A DNA stretch of 64,000 nt from Afipia felis ATCC 53690 (GCF_000314735.2 NZ_KB375270.1:3850001-3914000); one strand, 5' to 3'; shown: positions 18,811 through 27,835, counted from the stretch's first letter. Made by a program: numbers and translations. The notes: generated from the letters alone by a model not told the origin.

Positions 18811-19998
18811 GTGCTGAACGTCGTCACGCTCTGGCTCGTGTTCGTCGTCAACTTTATCGCGCTCGGCGTGGTGTGGACCTACGTCGCGCGCTCCTATCCA
18901 AATTTCGAGGCGGCGCGGTTCTGGGCCGCCGGAGCGCTCGTCGCCTCCGCCGGCGCGGCGTTGTCCGTGCTGCGGATGTATGTCGATCCCGTTGCGCCGC
19001 TCTATCTCGGCGCCGTGATGATGATCGCCTCGACGTGCTTCGTCGCGATGGGCGTCGAGCGGTTCTACGGTCTGCCGGTCTCGTGGCGGACACATGTCGC
19101 GCTTGTCGGCCTTTGTGCGTTCGGCATCGCGTTCTTCGTCTGGCACGCCAATTCGCCGATGCGGATCATCATCTACTCACTCGGCCAGGCGCTTTCGATC
19201 GCGATCTCGGTCATGCTGGTCTGGCGGCATGGCGCGCGCCATCCAGGCGCACGGTTTGCCGGCGTGGTCGGTATCATCCTCTCTGCGGTCGTGATCGCGC
19301 GTTGCGCCCTGCGATTGTCCCAGCCACCGGACAATATTTATATGATCCACTTCTCGCCGCTCCAGTCGATCATCGTTCTGGTACTGGTGTTCCTGTCGAT
19401 CGTATGGAATTTTGGCTTCCTGCTGATGGCTGTTGATCGGCTCCGCGCTGAGGTCGCCGATCTCGCGCTGATCGACGATCTCACGGGCGTCGCCAATCGC
19501 CGCCGGCTGCTGACGTCTCTTGCCGAGGAGTGCGCGCGGTCGGATCGCGCGATGCAGCCGTTTTCGGTGCTGCTGATCGATCTCGATGGCTTCAAGGAAA
19601 TCAACGACAGTCACGGTCATGGGGCAGGCGACGAATGCCTGCGGCAATTCACCCGCATGATCCAGCAACGACTTCGTACCGGCGATCTGCTGGCGCGTCT
19701 GGGTGGTGACGAATTTTGCGCCGTGCTGCCTGCGACCGCTTCGCACGAAGCGTCGTGTGTCGCGCGCGATGTGCTCGATCTGTGCGCCTCGGCGCAGGTC
19801 TTCTGGAATGGGACGACGGTCAGGTTGTCGGCGTCGATCGGTGTGGCCCAATGGCGGCCGGAGATCGGTCATGATTTCAGTCGATTGATCGGTGCGGCGG
19901 ACGAAGCGCTCTATGCAGCGAAGCGCGATGGGCGGAGCCGCTATACGGTTTCAGCTCTGTCATCCGAAACCGAAGCCTGGATGCGTCAAAGCGCATAG
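18811..19998 (+). CDS. Membrane-bound diguanylate cyclase (GGDEF)
   Basis: Makes c-di-GMP from GTP. The 395 residues contain a membrane sensor of about six to seven helices (1-215), a short coiled linker, and a GGDEF domain starting at 'LALIDDLTGVANRR' with the active-site loop 'RLGGDEF'. Five residues before it the inhibitory I-site RxxD (RTGD) is present, so product inhibition is likely. There is no EAL domain. The sensor resembles no ligand-binding family I can name. The GTG at 18811 has CGGAGG 6 bases upstream; a TTG at 18805 overlaps that ribosome site. Confidence 0.92.
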   Translation: MLNVVTLWLVFVVNFIALGVVWTYVARSYPNFEAARFWAAGALVASAGAALSVLRMYVDPVAPLYLGAVMMIASTCFVAMGVERFYGLPVSWRTHVALVGLCAFGIAFFVWHANSPMRIIIYSLGQALSIAISVMLVWRHGARHPGARFAGVVGIILSAVVIARCALRLSQPPDNIYMIHFSPLQSIIVLVLVFLSIVWNFGFLLMAVDRLRAEVADLALIDDLTGVANRRRLLTSLAEECARSDRAMQPFSVLLIDLDGFKEINDSHGHGAGDECLRQFTRMIQQRLRTGDLLARLGGDEFCAVLPATASHEASCVARDVLDLCASAQVFWNGTTVRLSASIGVAQWRPEIGHDFSRLIGAADEALYAAKRDGRSRYTVSALSSETEAWMRQSA

Positions 19999-20078
19999 GT
20001 GTTATCCGCGCAAAAGCCCGCGTGAACATAATTGCCGATTGCGCGTTGTCGTGGGATTCCAACCCCGAGGGTTTGACG

Positions 20079-20333
20079 ATGAGCGATCCGCGTATCAAGG
20101 AACACATGGAAGTGATCGGCGCCGACGGCGTGCATGTCGGCACCGTCGACCGCGTCGAAGACGGCCGCATCAAGCTAACCAAGGCCGATAGCGGTATGGG
20201 GAGCCACAAAGGCCACCATCATTACATCGATCTGGGCTTGGTGGCGGATGTCGAAGGCAAGAAGGTTCGGCTGTCGGCCAATGCCGCCGTCGCCGTGACG
20301 CTCGAGGAAGAGGGCGGCCGCAAGGCGGTCTGA
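20079..20333 (+). CDS. DUF2171 family protein
   Basis: The 84-residue protein reads 'IKEHMEVIGADGVHVGTVDRVEDGRIKL' (PRC-barrel-like strands), then 'GSHKGHHHYIDLGLVADVEG' and 'KKVRLSANAAVAVTLEEE', the DUF2171 pattern. The fold is a small beta barrel of unknown role, sometimes linked to stress. The His-rich turn (SHKGHHHY) could bind metal. The start at ATG 20079 is chosen because the family begins just before 'IKEHM'. A hairpin at 20364 likely ends transcription. Confidence 0.8.
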   Translation: MSDPRIKEHMEVIGADGVHVGTVDRVEDGRIKLTKADSGMGSHKGHHHYIDLGLVADVEGKKVRLSANAAVAVTLEEEGGRKAV

Positions 20334-20363
20334 ACTCATTCACACTCGCGATATTGATCGGAT

Positions 20364-20390
20364 CCCGCGTCGCTTCGGCGCGGGCCATTT
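20364..20390 (+). terminator. Terminator-like hairpin after the DUF2171 gene
   Basis: CCCGCG pairs with CGCGGG across a 9-base loop that can add CG/CG pairs, followed by CCATTT. The T run is short. Confidence 0.5.
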
Positions 20391-20487
20391 CTGTTGTGGG
20401 TTATCTTCCGCCATAATTTGCGCCTGCCGGTGTGGAAGGTGTTTGATCGAAAAGAGCGGGGCCAAGTAGAATTACGGGACTAGGATT

Positions 20488-21045
20488 GTGACAGCGAAGT
20501 CAGATACTTTTTTCACCCACCCCCAAAGCGCGCCTCGCCACCGCAAGCCGCCGCCGATCATCGATCAGGACGGCAACGAGGTTCATAGCGGTGGTCGTTT
20601 CGGTGGCGGGCAGTTCGGTGCTGGCTCGTCCGGCACGGCGTTCAGCGGCACCGCTTTTAACGGCACGGTTTTTGGGAATATCGGGTTCGGCCCGCTCACC
20701 CGCGAGCAGCGCTTTGCGCGCATTGAGGCGCTGGCGCGACTGATGGATGTCGCCTTCGTCCTGCCGGGGACCAATGTGCGCTACGGCATCGACGGGTTGA
20801 TCGGCCTCATTCCCATCGTTGGCGATCTTTTGACGACTGCGATGTCGCTCTGGCTGGTGCGCGAGGCGCGGGCGCTCGGTGCGCCGGCCCATGTCGTCGC
20901 GCGAATGCTCGGCAATGTGGCGCTCGATGGTGTCGTCGGCATCGTGCCGTTCGTCGGCGATGCGTTCGACGTCATGTTCCGCGCTAACATGCGCAACATC
21001 CGCATCCTGCGGCGCTGGATGGACAAGCAGCCGCGGATGGATTGA
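20488..21045 (+). CDS. DUF4112 domain-containing membrane protein
   Basis: The 185-residue protein has a Gly/Thr/Phe-rich N-terminal stretch (about residues 30-65, repeated GTAFxG / GTVFGN units), then the DUF4112 domain: 'RFARIEALARLMDVAFVLPG', 'GIDGLIGLIPIVGDLLTTAMS' (in two parts) and 'DGVVGIVPFVGDAFDVMFRANMRN'. The two 'G-x-IP-x-VGD' membrane hairpins are the family hallmark. Function unknown. GTG start at 20488. Confidence 0.82.
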   Translation: MTAKSDTFFTHPQSAPRHRKPPPIIDQDGNEVHSGGRFGGGQFGAGSSGTAFSGTAFNGTVFGNIGFGPLTREQRFARIEALARLMDVAFVLPGTNVRYGIDGLIGLIPIVGDLLTTAMSLWLVREARALGAPAHVVARMLGNVALDGVVGIVPFVGDAFDVMFRANMRNIRILRRWMDKQPRMD

Positions 21046-21075
21046 GCGTCGAAGGATTGAAAGTGAGCTGAGGCC

Positions 21076-21366
21076 TCAGGCCGCGTCGGTCGCTTCCGCT
21101 TCGGCCTTTTCTTCTTCCTGGTCGCGTCGGCGCGGCAGCGGGAAGGCGCTGCTCTCATAGAGCGAGCGAATGCCGTTCTGATCGAAGCGGGCTTCGTCCA
21201 CCTGCAGATAGGCGCCGTTCAGCGAATCCGCAGGCAGTTGTTCGATTGCGAATTGCACGGCCTCGGCCGCGGTGCCGAACCGGCGATAGGCGAAGCCTGC
21301 ACGCTTCTTCTTCCGGATTGCTGCGGGAAAAAGTTCGGCTTCGGTATTGTAGTTGAATGCCGCCAT
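21076..21366 (-). CDS. Conserved hypothetical protein (acidic C-terminus)
   Basis: The 96-residue protein has an ordered N-terminal part ('AELFPAAIRKKKRAGFAYRR', 'AAEAVQFAIEQLPADSLNGAYL', 'VDEARFDQNGIRSLYES') and a charged tail rich in Glu and Ala. It looks like a soluble small alpha/beta protein common in rhizobial genomes; I know of no function. ATG 21366 is preferred over ATG 21390 because the sequence pattern begins with 'MAAFNYNTEAELFP'. No partner genes. Confidence 0.6.
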   Translation of the reverse strand: MAAFNYNTEAELFPAAIRKKKRAGFAYRRFGTAAEAVQFAIEQLPADSLNGAYLQVDEARFDQNGIRSLYESSAFPLPRRRDQEEEKAEAEATDAA

Positions 21367-21517
21367 CGTTTTCGGCCTCTCATCATTCAAGTTGGGTTGC
21401 TAGCCATTTGCCGCGGCTGCCACGCTGAAGCGATACGCGCCGCGCTTTTTCATTGACCCCTAATATAGGCTCTTTCCGCCCAGAATGCGACCTCCGATTC
21501 GTAGCATGATGAACGAA

Positions 21518-21550
21518 GCCTCCGCGCGGTTCGAATGCGCGGAGGCCTTT
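21518..21550 (-). terminator. Hairpin downstream of msrB
   Basis: GCCTCCGCGC and GCGCGGAGGC form a perfect 10-bp stem about 60 bases after the msrB stop. The following T run on the minus strand is weak (TTCGTTC). Confidence 0.55.
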
Positions 21551-21606
21551 GAATCAATCACTTAGTAGGTTTGGAACCCCGATAAGGGGCAAATATGCGC
21601 GATCGC

Positions 21607-22017
21607 TTACTTCGGTTCGAGTTTCAGCGCCGCCGAATTGATGCAATAGCGCAGGCCCGTTGGCCCCGGCCCGTCGTCGAAGACATGGCCAAGATGACCA
21701 CTGCAGCGGGAGCAGAGCACTTCGGTCCGGATCATGCCATGGCTCGTGTCGTGCTCCTCGTCGAGGCTTTCGGCCCCCACCGGTGCGCTGAAGGCAGGCC
21801 AGCCGCAGCCGGAATCGAACTTGTCGTCAGACGAAAACAACGGTTGACCGCAACCGGCGCACACATAGGTGCCGGGATCGAACGAAAGATCGTATTCGCC
21901 GGTGAAGGGACGCTCGGTCGCCTTCTCGCGCAGCACCGCGTACTGTATCGGCGTGAGTTCGTCGCGCCATTCCTGCTCCGATTTTTCGACGTGTCCGTTC
22001 TGGGTTTTGGCTGTCAT
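21607..22017 (-). CDS. msrB: Peptide-methionine (R)-S-oxide reductase
   Basis: Reduces Met-R-sulfoxide in proteins. The 136 residues hold the zinc site C53-x2-C56 and C102-x2-C105, Cys71 as probable resolving residue in 'DSGCGWPAF', and catalytic Cys125 in '[14 protein letters not shown]'. No signal peptide, so it should act in the cytoplasm, unlike the msrA product in the same operon. It starts 11 bp after msrA ends. Confidence 0.95.
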   Translation of the reverse strand: MTAKTQNGHVEKSEQEWRDELTPIQYAVLREKATERPFTGEYDLSFDPGTYVCAGCGQPLFSSDDKFDSGCGWPAFSAPVGAESLDEEHDTSHGMIRTEVLCSRCSGHLGHVFDDGPGPTGLRYCINSAALKLEPK

Positions 22018-22028
22018 GCGTTCCTCAT

Positions 22029-22751
22029 TTAATTGGTCGCCTTCGTGTCGCGGACCAGCACCGGCTTGTCGCGATAATCGGCGGCGAACAGTTTTTTCAG
22101 ATTATCGACCTTCGGGATGTCGTTGAACGCAATGTAAGGTTGATAGGGATGCAGCGTTAGATAGTCCTGATGATAATTTTCGGCCTGATAGAAGCCGTTC
22201 ATCGGTTCGATCCGGGTGACGATGGGCTTTTTGTAGACCTTCGCCGCATCGAGTTCGGCGATGTAGTCCTTTGCGATTTTCTGCTCCTCAGGCTGCGAGG
22301 TGAAAATCGCCGAGCGATACTGTGTGCCGCTGTCCGGCCCCTGACGGTTGAGCTGGGTCGGATCGTGTACCACGGAGAAATAGATCTGCAGAATCTTGCC
22401 GAGGCTGATCTGCTTGGGATCGTAAGTGATCTTCACGGACTCGGCGTGGCCGGTCGAACCGGTTGAGACGGTGTCGTACCGGGCACTGTCCGCCGAGCCG
22501 CCTGCGTAGCCGGAGACAGCCTGAATGACGCCTTTGGTGTGCTGGTAGACGCCCTGCACACCCCAGAAGCAGCCGCCTGCGAGAACGATTGATTTCGGTT
22601 CGCCCGAGGTCATGGCAGTTGCCGCTGCATCGGTTTTCGGCGGCGGAATCGTGAAGGGCTCGGCCGACGCGCTGAATGATGCGCCTGCGAATGCGGCGAG
22701 TGCCACTGCGCCGAGCGCAGCGAAAGCGGTACGACGGGAGGAATGCTTCAT
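22029..22751 (-). CDS. msrA: Peptide-methionine (S)-S-oxide reductase, exported
   Basis: The 240-residue precursor has an N-terminal export signal with a twin-Arg start ('[20 protein letters not shown]'), so Tat or Sec export is expected. The MsrA domain follows, with catalytic Cys61 in '[15 protein letters not shown]', '[15 protein letters not shown]', '[12 protein letters not shown]' and '[12 protein letters not shown]'-like '[13 protein letters not shown]'. It repairs Met-S-sulfoxide, probably in the periplasm. It is the first gene of an msrA-msrB operon. Confidence 0.94.
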   Translation of the reverse strand: MKHSSRRTAFAALGAVALAAFAGASFSASAEPFTIPPPKTDAAATAMTSGEPKSIVLAGGCFWGVQGVYQHTKGVIQAVSGYAGGSADSARYDTVSTGSTGHAESVKITYDPKQISLGKILQIYFSVVHDPTQLNRQGPDSGTQYRSAIFTSQPEEQKIAKDYIAELDAAKVYKKPIVTRIEPMNGFYQAENYHQDYLTLHPYQPYIAFNDIPKVDNLKKLFAADYRDKPVLVRDTKATN

Positions 22752-22858
22752 AGGGAGCGTCCTTCGATTGCGGATGAGAGCGATCAGGCCCTTACGATGA
22801 TACGCGCTTCCGCACCCATTGTTACGCGGCCGCGGGCAGAATCGTCATGCCGGGAACA

Positions 22859-23968
22859 TTAAACCACGACGCTTAACCGCTTCGCGGCACGGGTGATGCC
22901 GGTATAGAGCCAGCGCGCACGGCTGTCCTGAAATGCGAAGCTCTCGTCGAACAGTACGACGTCATCCCATTGCGATCCCTGCGATTTGTGAACGGTGAGC
23001 ACGTAGCCGTAGTCGAATTCGTCGTAGGGCTTGCGCTGATCCCATGGCAAATCCTCGATTCCGCCGTTGAAGCAATCGGCGCGGACCGACACCTTGGTGA
23101 CCTTGGCGCCGAAATCCTCCTCTGGCGACAGGCGCATGGTGATGATTTTGGACTTCGATTGCGCGCGAGCCTTTACGCGCCACAGGCCGCCGTTAAAAAG
23201 TGCCTTTTTGCGATTGTTGCGCAGACAAACGAGCTTGTCGCCGGCAACCGGCAGTGCATCCTCGATTCCGTTCTTCTGCCGCACGCGCATGTTGTAGGCG
23301 CGGCGGGTGTTGTTGCGGCCGACCAGAATCTGGTCCGCAGCCATGACACGGTCGGGATCAAGCGCGTTGCGGCTCACCACTTCGCTATCGCCGAACTGGC
23401 CCGTTTCCAGCGTGCGGCCTTCACGCACCGCCATCGACATGCGCACGATCGGATCGTTTTGCGCCTGACGATGCACTTCGGTCAGCATGGCGTCCGGCTC
23501 GGCTTCGGTGAAGAAACCGCCGCCCGCGATCGGTGGCAATTGCGCGGGATCGCCGAGCACTAACAAAGGACAGTCGAACGACATCAGGTCGCGACCGAGG
23601 TCGGCATCGACCATCGAGCATTCGTCGATGACGATGAGCTTTGCTTTCGAGGCGGGCGCATCGTCCCACAGTTCAAAGCTCGGCTGTTCGTCGCCCGTCT
23701 CGCGGGTCCGATAGATCAGCGAATGGATCGTCGATGCGTTATCGCAGCCCTTGTTGCGCATCACCAGCGCAGCCTTGCCGGTGAAGGCGGCGAACTTAAC
23801 CTCGCCGTTGACGGCGTCGGCGATATGGCGCGCGAGGGTGGTCTTGCCGGTACCGGCATAGCCGAACAGGCGGAACACTTGTGGGGTATCGCCTCGGCCG
23901 GGCTTCGCCTTGAGCCAGGCGCTGACAGCGGACAGCGCGTGGTCCTGATGGGGAGTAAAAGTGGGCAT
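22859..23968 (-). CDS. RecD-like superfamily I DNA helicase
   Basis: The 369-residue protein has Walker A 'LFGYAGTGKTTLARHIADAV', Walker B 'KLIVIDECSMVDADLG', motif III 'LLVLGDPAQLPPIAGGGFF' and the C-terminal UvrD_C_2 / RecD block 'DYGYVLTVHKSQGSQWDDVV' followed by 'RWLYTGITRAAKRLSVVV'. That is the short stand-alone RecD2/Dda-like type often annotated as ATP-dependent exoDNAse. It lacks a RecB or RecC partner here. The start at ATG 23968 fits the conserved opening 'FTPHQDHAL'; the longer frame to 24031 is unsupported. Confidence 0.88.
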   Translation of the reverse strand: MPTFTPHQDHALSAVSAWLKAKPGRGDTPQVFRLFGYAGTGKTTLARHIADAVNGEVKFAAFTGKAALVMRNKGCDNASTIHSLIYRTRETGDEQPSFELWDDAPASKAKLIVIDECSMVDADLGRDLMSFDCPLLVLGDPAQLPPIAGGGFFTEAEPDAMLTEVHRQAQNDPIVRMSMAVREGRTLETGQFGDSEVVSRNALDPDRVMAADQILVGRNNTRRAYNMRVRQKNGIEDALPVAGDKLVCLRNNRKKALFNGGLWRVKARAQSKSKIITMRLSPEEDFGAKVTKVSVRADCFNGGIEDLPWDQRKPYDEFDYGYVLTVHKSQGSQWDDVVLFDESFAFQDSRARWLYTGITRAAKRLSVVV

Positions 23969-24142
23969 GGGGACCGATATAGAGACACTTGGTCGCGCGG
24001 TATAGTCACCCGGGAATGGCAGCGCTCGCATGGCGCATTTTGAGGCGGGATATCACGACAAACTGTCACCCGCGGGGTACCCGGAGCACATATAATCTCC
24101 GCCGAAATACCGGCCTCTCTGTGACAGCATGGATGCGCGACA

Positions 24143-24532
24143 ATGGAACGAATCATTTTGCAGATCGCGATCGGGGTCGTGGCAATTGTACTGATCGGCG
24201 CGGGCACTGCGGGAGCGATGCTCGGTGTAGATCTGATCCATGGCCGTAACGGTGGGTTGGTTGATAGCTATTTCCGCTATCTCTCGGCGATGACGGCCGC
24301 GATGGGCTTGATGTTCGCGATGACGATTCCTCATGTCGAAACTCATCGCGAGCGGATCGGCACGTTGTCGTTTCTGATTTTCATTGGCGGCCTCGCGCAC
24401 CTCTATACATTCAGTATCCGGCCGACGCCGACGGTGGGGACGTTATTCATGCTGTTCATGGAGTTGATTTTCGTTCCGCTGTTGTGGCTCGGCCAACGGC
24501 ACATCGCGCACAAAGCCGCGAGTCCATCATGA
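24143..24532 (+). CDS. DUF4345 family membrane protein
   Basis: The 129-residue protein has four hydrophobic helices. The pattern 'VDLIHGRNGGLVDSYFRYLSA' then 'MFAMTIPHVETHR' and 'FIGGLAHLYTFSIRPTPT' matches DUF4345, a family of four-helix membrane proteins of unknown role. It may be followed by a very small membrane protein gene at 24576. Confidence 0.75.
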   Translation: MERIILQIAIGVVAIVLIGAGTAGAMLGVDLIHGRNGGLVDSYFRYLSAMTAAMGLMFAMTIPHVETHRERIGTLSFLIFIGGLAHLYTFSIRPTPTVGTLFMLFMELIFVPLLWLGQRHIAHKAASPS

Positions 24533-24575
24533 GATTCGTCCTCTCGCGATCAGGATTCGGGGAGTGGCGCTGCTG

Positions 24576-24728
24576 ATGGCGAAGCGAATTGCGCTCGGTG
24601 TTGCGGCGATTGTGATCGCCGCTGTCGCTGTCATCTTTGCGCTACAGCTCTACCGCCACCTGACCGGCGGCGCCGACGACGAACCGGGCGTTATCTTCGA
24701 GCGAACAGACCGGCCTTCGCGGGCTTGA
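24576..24728 (+). CDS. Small single-pass membrane protein
   Basis: A 50-codon frame: positively charged start, one hydrophobic helix ('IALGVAAIVIAAVAVIFAL'), then an acidic soluble tail ending 'VIFERTDRPSRA'. GGGGAG lies upstream, and a GTG at 24564 is an alternative start. It sits 43 bp after the DUF4345 gene and is convergent with the nsrR-type gene. Supported by composition only. Confidence 0.5.
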   Translation: MAKRIALGVAAIVIAAVAVIFALQLYRHLTGGADDEPGVIFERTDRPSRA

Positions 24729-24735
24729 TACGGCC

Positions 24736-25188
24736 TCAGGCCCTGCGCGCCCCAAGAGCGAAGAGCGGCCGGGTCGTGGAGTCTTTCGGAGAGACAATGA
24801 GGTCGGCGAGGGTATAGCCGTCGAGTGTCTCGAGGAAGGCGGTCAATGCCTCGTTGAGCGCGCCTCGCAGCCGGCAGCGCGGCGAGATCACGCAATGATT
24901 ATCGGTCGTCATGCACTCAACCAGCGCGAAATCCGGTTCGGTTGCTCGCAGGACATCGCTGAGACGTATACGATCGGGACGCTTGGCGAGTGTGAGACCG
25001 CCGGACCGGCCGCGAACGGCTTTCAGATAGCCGGCGCGGGTCAACTGGTTGGCGACCTTCATCAGATGGGCTCTGGAAATTCCATAAGCCTCCGCGGTCT
25101 CCTCGATGGTAATGAGGCGACCATCCTGAACGACTGCCGCATACATCAGAATGCGCAACGCATAGTCTGAAAAGTTTGTCAGTCGCAT
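24736..25188 (-). CDS. nsrR: Rrf2-family iron-sulfur regulator (NsrR type)
   Basis: NsrR is a nitric-oxide-sensing repressor whose Fe-S cluster is destroyed by NO. The 150 residues begin 'MRLTNFSDYALRILMYAA' and include the winged helix 'ETAEAYGISRAHLMKVANQL' and 'VRGRSGGLTLAKRPDRIRLSDV' (in two parts). Cys92, Cys99 and Cys105 are spaced C-x6-C-x5-C, as expected for the cluster ligands of NsrR. The divergent genes encode a small membrane protein and a DUF1971 protein, a family seen in NO/nitrate-induced operons. A half-palindromic site lies between. Confidence 0.85.
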   Translation of the reverse strand: MRLTNFSDYALRILMYAAVVQDGRLITIEETAEAYGISRAHLMKVANQLTRAGYLKAVRGRSGGLTLAKRPDRIRLSDVLRATEPDFALVECMTTDNHCVISPRCRLRGALNEALTAFLETLDGYTLADLIVSPKDSTTRPLFALGARRA

Positions 25189-25232
25189 GAACAGGATCCC
25201 TAGAAGACCATCACTTTATCACATTCGGTATA

Positions 25233-25255
25233 AAGATGCATCCTAAGTATTCTAA
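25233..25255. promoter_or_regulatory. Candidate NsrR operator
   Basis: AAGATGCAT at 25233-25241 matches one arm of the published NsrR palindrome (AAGATGYAT...ATRCATCTT). The second arm is degenerate (GTATTCT). It lies 45 bases upstream of nsrR and 115 before the divergent genes. Confidence 0.4.
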
Positions 25256-25370
25256 TATTCGGGAAATCGGGGCGGGGGTTGAATAAAACAGGTATTTTGT
25301 ATATATCTTTATTGGGGCGATGTCGGAGAATGATACCGGCGTCGCTAGTTTCTCAGAAAGGGTGTCTCCG

Positions 25371-25517
25371 ATGCCTAAATCTGCAATTGGAACATACAAG
25401 AAGCTCGCAACAGACGGCGGACATGACCCTGAGGGCGGCAGTTCGCTTCTGCCAATGCTGATCAGCGGTTTGATCCTGATTGTGATCGGGATGCTGGTCG
25501 TCGCGGCGATGTCCTGA
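25371..25517 (+). CDS. Small membrane protein, predicted NsrR target
   Basis: A 48-residue product with a polar start ('YKKLATDGGHDPEGGSS') and one hydrophobic helix ('LLPMLISGLILIVIGMLVV'). AGAAAGGG lies about 8 bases before the ATG at 25371. It is 23 bp upstream of the DUF1971 gene, so the two are likely co-transcribed from the intergenic region shared with nsrR. No named family. Confidence 0.65.
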   Translation: MPKSAIGTYKKLATDGGHDPEGGSSLLPMLISGLILIVIGMLVVAAMS

Positions 25518-25540
25518 GACGCGTTTGGAGAAAAGACATC

Positions 25541-25846
25541 ATGCCCATTCCTGATCGGCTGCCGGATGGATTCGCAGCTTATGGACGTTCGCCGGAGTTC
25601 AACTCTGAAGGCCTGCCACCCAAGCTGCAGGCGGGCCATGCCACGAAGGCAGGGACTTGGGGGCTGCTTCACGTGCTGGAGGGGGCGCTACTCTATAAGC
25701 TGGAACCGCCGCATCAGGATGAGCGACTGGTGCGAGCGGGGGAGACTGTCGTGATCGAGAGCGAAGTCGCCCACCGTGTCCGGTTCGTTGAGCCGGGCCG
25801 GATGTTTGTCGAGTTCTATCGCCACATAGACGCGGCCAAATCCTAA
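25541..25846 (+). CDS. DUF1971 domain protein (TehB/YeaR-like cupin)
   Basis: The 101-residue protein has the DUF1971 pattern: 'LPDGFAAYGRSPEFN', 'PPKLQAGHATKAGTWGLLHVLEG' (in two parts), 'LVRAGETVVIESEVAHRVRFVEPGRMFVEFYR'-type cupin strands with conserved His in 'EVAHRVRF'. E. coli YeaR, of this fold, is induced by nitrate and NO. Together with the neighbouring NsrR-type gene this suggests a role under nitrosative stress; the reaction is unknown. GGAG precedes the start. Confidence 0.8.
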   Translation: MPIPDRLPDGFAAYGRSPEFNSEGLPPKLQAGHATKAGTWGLLHVLEGALLYKLEPPHQDERLVRAGETVVIESEVAHRVRFVEPGRMFVEFYRHIDAAKS

Positions 25847-26089
25847 TCTTCAACGGTTGCTGGCCGAGCAAGTCATAGCTTGCTGAATTTGTCGTCAACT
25901 TGCCGCGTTCCCGCGAGCGAGCCTGCGATTCCATTGGACACGCCGGACTTAGTCGGAAATAGCTATTCCATCGTGTCCTCCGGGTCGATGGCCTCTCGTT
26001 TTCCGAAGCGCAATCGATCCTGACAAATAGCCCGCAGACCGAGGCATGGCGATCGGCCTGCCGAGGCTGTCATTGATGAGTGTGCTCGG

Positions 26090-27835
26090 ATGTCGCTGAG
26101 AGCTTGGCTGCGGGCGAGGGTGCGGACAAACGAGTTTTTCCTCGTCTTCTTGGCGGTTGTTCTTGGCATCGGAACCGGGTTTGTCGTGACGCTCATGAGC
26201 GAGCTCGCGCAGCTTGCTCATGTGCTGATTTATGGAATCCGGATCGACGTCCGGCTGAGTGCTAATGACGTCATCAATCCGTGGGTCGCGGCTGCCTCGC
26301 TTGTAGTCGGCGGATTCATATTGGGACTCATGGAGTGGTACCGGCGCCGCAGAAAGATATCGGCCGCCGTCGATCCGGTGGAGGCCAATGCGTTGCGTGG
26401 CGGTAGACTGTCCCTGCGCGACAGTCTCATCGTTAGTTTGCAGACCCTGATTTCAAATGGGTCCGGCGCCTCTGTGGGACTGGAGGCAGGCTATACCCAG
26501 ATCGGCGCCGGATTGTCGTCCCTTGGAGGCCGCTTTTTAAATCTTCGCCGTAACGATTTGCGCATCATCGTCGGAGCGGGTGCCGCCGCGGCCATTGCTG
26601 CAGCGTTCGATGCTCCGCTCACGGGTGCTTTTTATGCCTGCGAGTTGATCGTCGGCACTTATACAGCTGCGAGCGCGGCACCCATTCTGGCGGCGGCAAT
26701 CTCGGGAACGCTGGTGGTGCGATGGCTCGGCACCAACACCTATTCTTTGAATGTTCCGGATCTGGTGATGAGTGATCTGCGCCAATACGGCCTGATGCTC
26801 GTTCTGGCCATCCTCGTCAGCGGCATTGGCATTCTTGTCATGCGGGCAGCGCCGCTGGTGGAACGTGTCTTCGGGCACAAGTTGCTGCCGGTCTGGCTCC
26901 GCCCGATGATTGGCGCGATGTGTATTGCGGCCATGGCGGCAGTCACGCCCCAGGTGCTTGGTGCCGGGCATGGCGCGATGGTTCTGGACTTGTCGCGTGA
27001 CATGCTTCCCAGCCACATCGCCCTGTTGATCGTTCTCAAGCTTGCAGCCTGTCTGATCTCTCTGGCGTCGGGATTCCGGGGCGGGTTGTTTTTTGCATCG
27101 CTGTTTATCGGTTCTCTGATCGGCAAGCTGTTTGCGACGGTCCTTCACTTATACATTCCGGAGCTGGCGTTTCATGTCGATCCGAACGTCAGCGCTCTGA
27201 CGGCAATGGCTTGCCTTGGCGTTGCGATCGTCGGCGGCCCGCTCACGATGTCCTTCCTTGTGCTGGAGATGACGCACAGCCTTGAGATTACGGCAGGTGT
27301 GCTGGCGTCATGTCTCGTCACGAGCATGATGGTGCGCCAGTTTTTCGGGCACTCGTTCTCGACATGGCGATTGCATCTGCGTGGCGAAACGATCCGGGGC
27401 GCGCACGATGTCGGCTGGCTGCGAAGCCTCACCGTGTCGCGTCTGATGCGCACGGATGTGAAAACCGAGCCGCGCCAGGCGACGGTCGACGTTTGTCGCC
27501 ATCTGCATCCGCTAGGCTCGACCCACGCCATCTTCCTGCTCGACGAAGATCGACATTATGCAGGAACCGTACTGCTGGCGGATTTGTTCTCGAGCGACTA
27601 CGACATTGGCGCGGATACACGTGAGGTCTCTACGCTCGCAAAATATCTCGAGATGACGTTGACACCATCGATGAACGTCAAGGTTGCGATGGCCTGCTTC
27701 GACAAGGCCGAATCTGAAATCCTGGCGGTCACGGATGAGACCACGCACGAAGTTCTCGGCTTCCTGACAGAAGCGTTTGCGCGCAAGCGATACGTCGACG
27801 AAATCAATCGCGCGACCGAAGAGGTCTTTCAGTAA
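26090..27835 (+). CDS. ClC-family chloride channel or exchanger with CBS tail
   Basis: The 581-residue protein has about ten membrane helices and the ClC anion-path segments: 'GSGASVGLEAGYTQIGAG' (Glu in the place of the gating Glu of GREGP), 'AAAFDAPLTGAFYACELIVG' (selectivity and proton-glutamate region), and 'SGFRGGLFFASLFIGSLIG' (GxFxP-like, with the Pro missing). Residues from about 430 form a CBS-like regulatory region. The gating Glu is present while neighbouring motif residues differ from the classical Cl-/H+ exchangers, so ion selectivity is uncertain. Single gene. Confidence 0.87.
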   Translation: MSLRAWLRARVRTNEFFLVFLAVVLGIGTGFVVTLMSELAQLAHVLIYGIRIDVRLSANDVINPWVAAASLVVGGFILGLMEWYRRRRKISAAVDPVEANALRGGRLSLRDSLIVSLQTLISNGSGASVGLEAGYTQIGAGLSSLGGRFLNLRRNDLRIIVGAGAAAAIAAAFDAPLTGAFYACELIVGTYTAASAAPILAAAISGTLVVRWLGTNTYSLNVPDLVMSDLRQYGLMLVLAILVSGIGILVMRAAPLVERVFGHKLLPVWLRPMIGAMCIAAMAAVTPQVLGAGHGAMVLDLSRDMLPSHIALLIVLKLAACLISLASGFRGGLFFASLFIGSLIGKLFATVLHLYIPELAFHVDPNVSALTAMACLGVAIVGGPLTMSFLVLEMTHSLEITAGVLASCLVTSMMVRQFFGHSFSTWRLHLRGETIRGAHDVGWLRSLTVSRLMRTDVKTEPRQATVDVCRHLHPLGSTHAIFLLDEDRHYAGTVLLADLFSSDYDIGADTREVSTLAKYLEMTLTPSMNVKVAMACFDKAESEILAVTDETTHEVLGFLTEAFARKRYVDEINRATEEVFQ

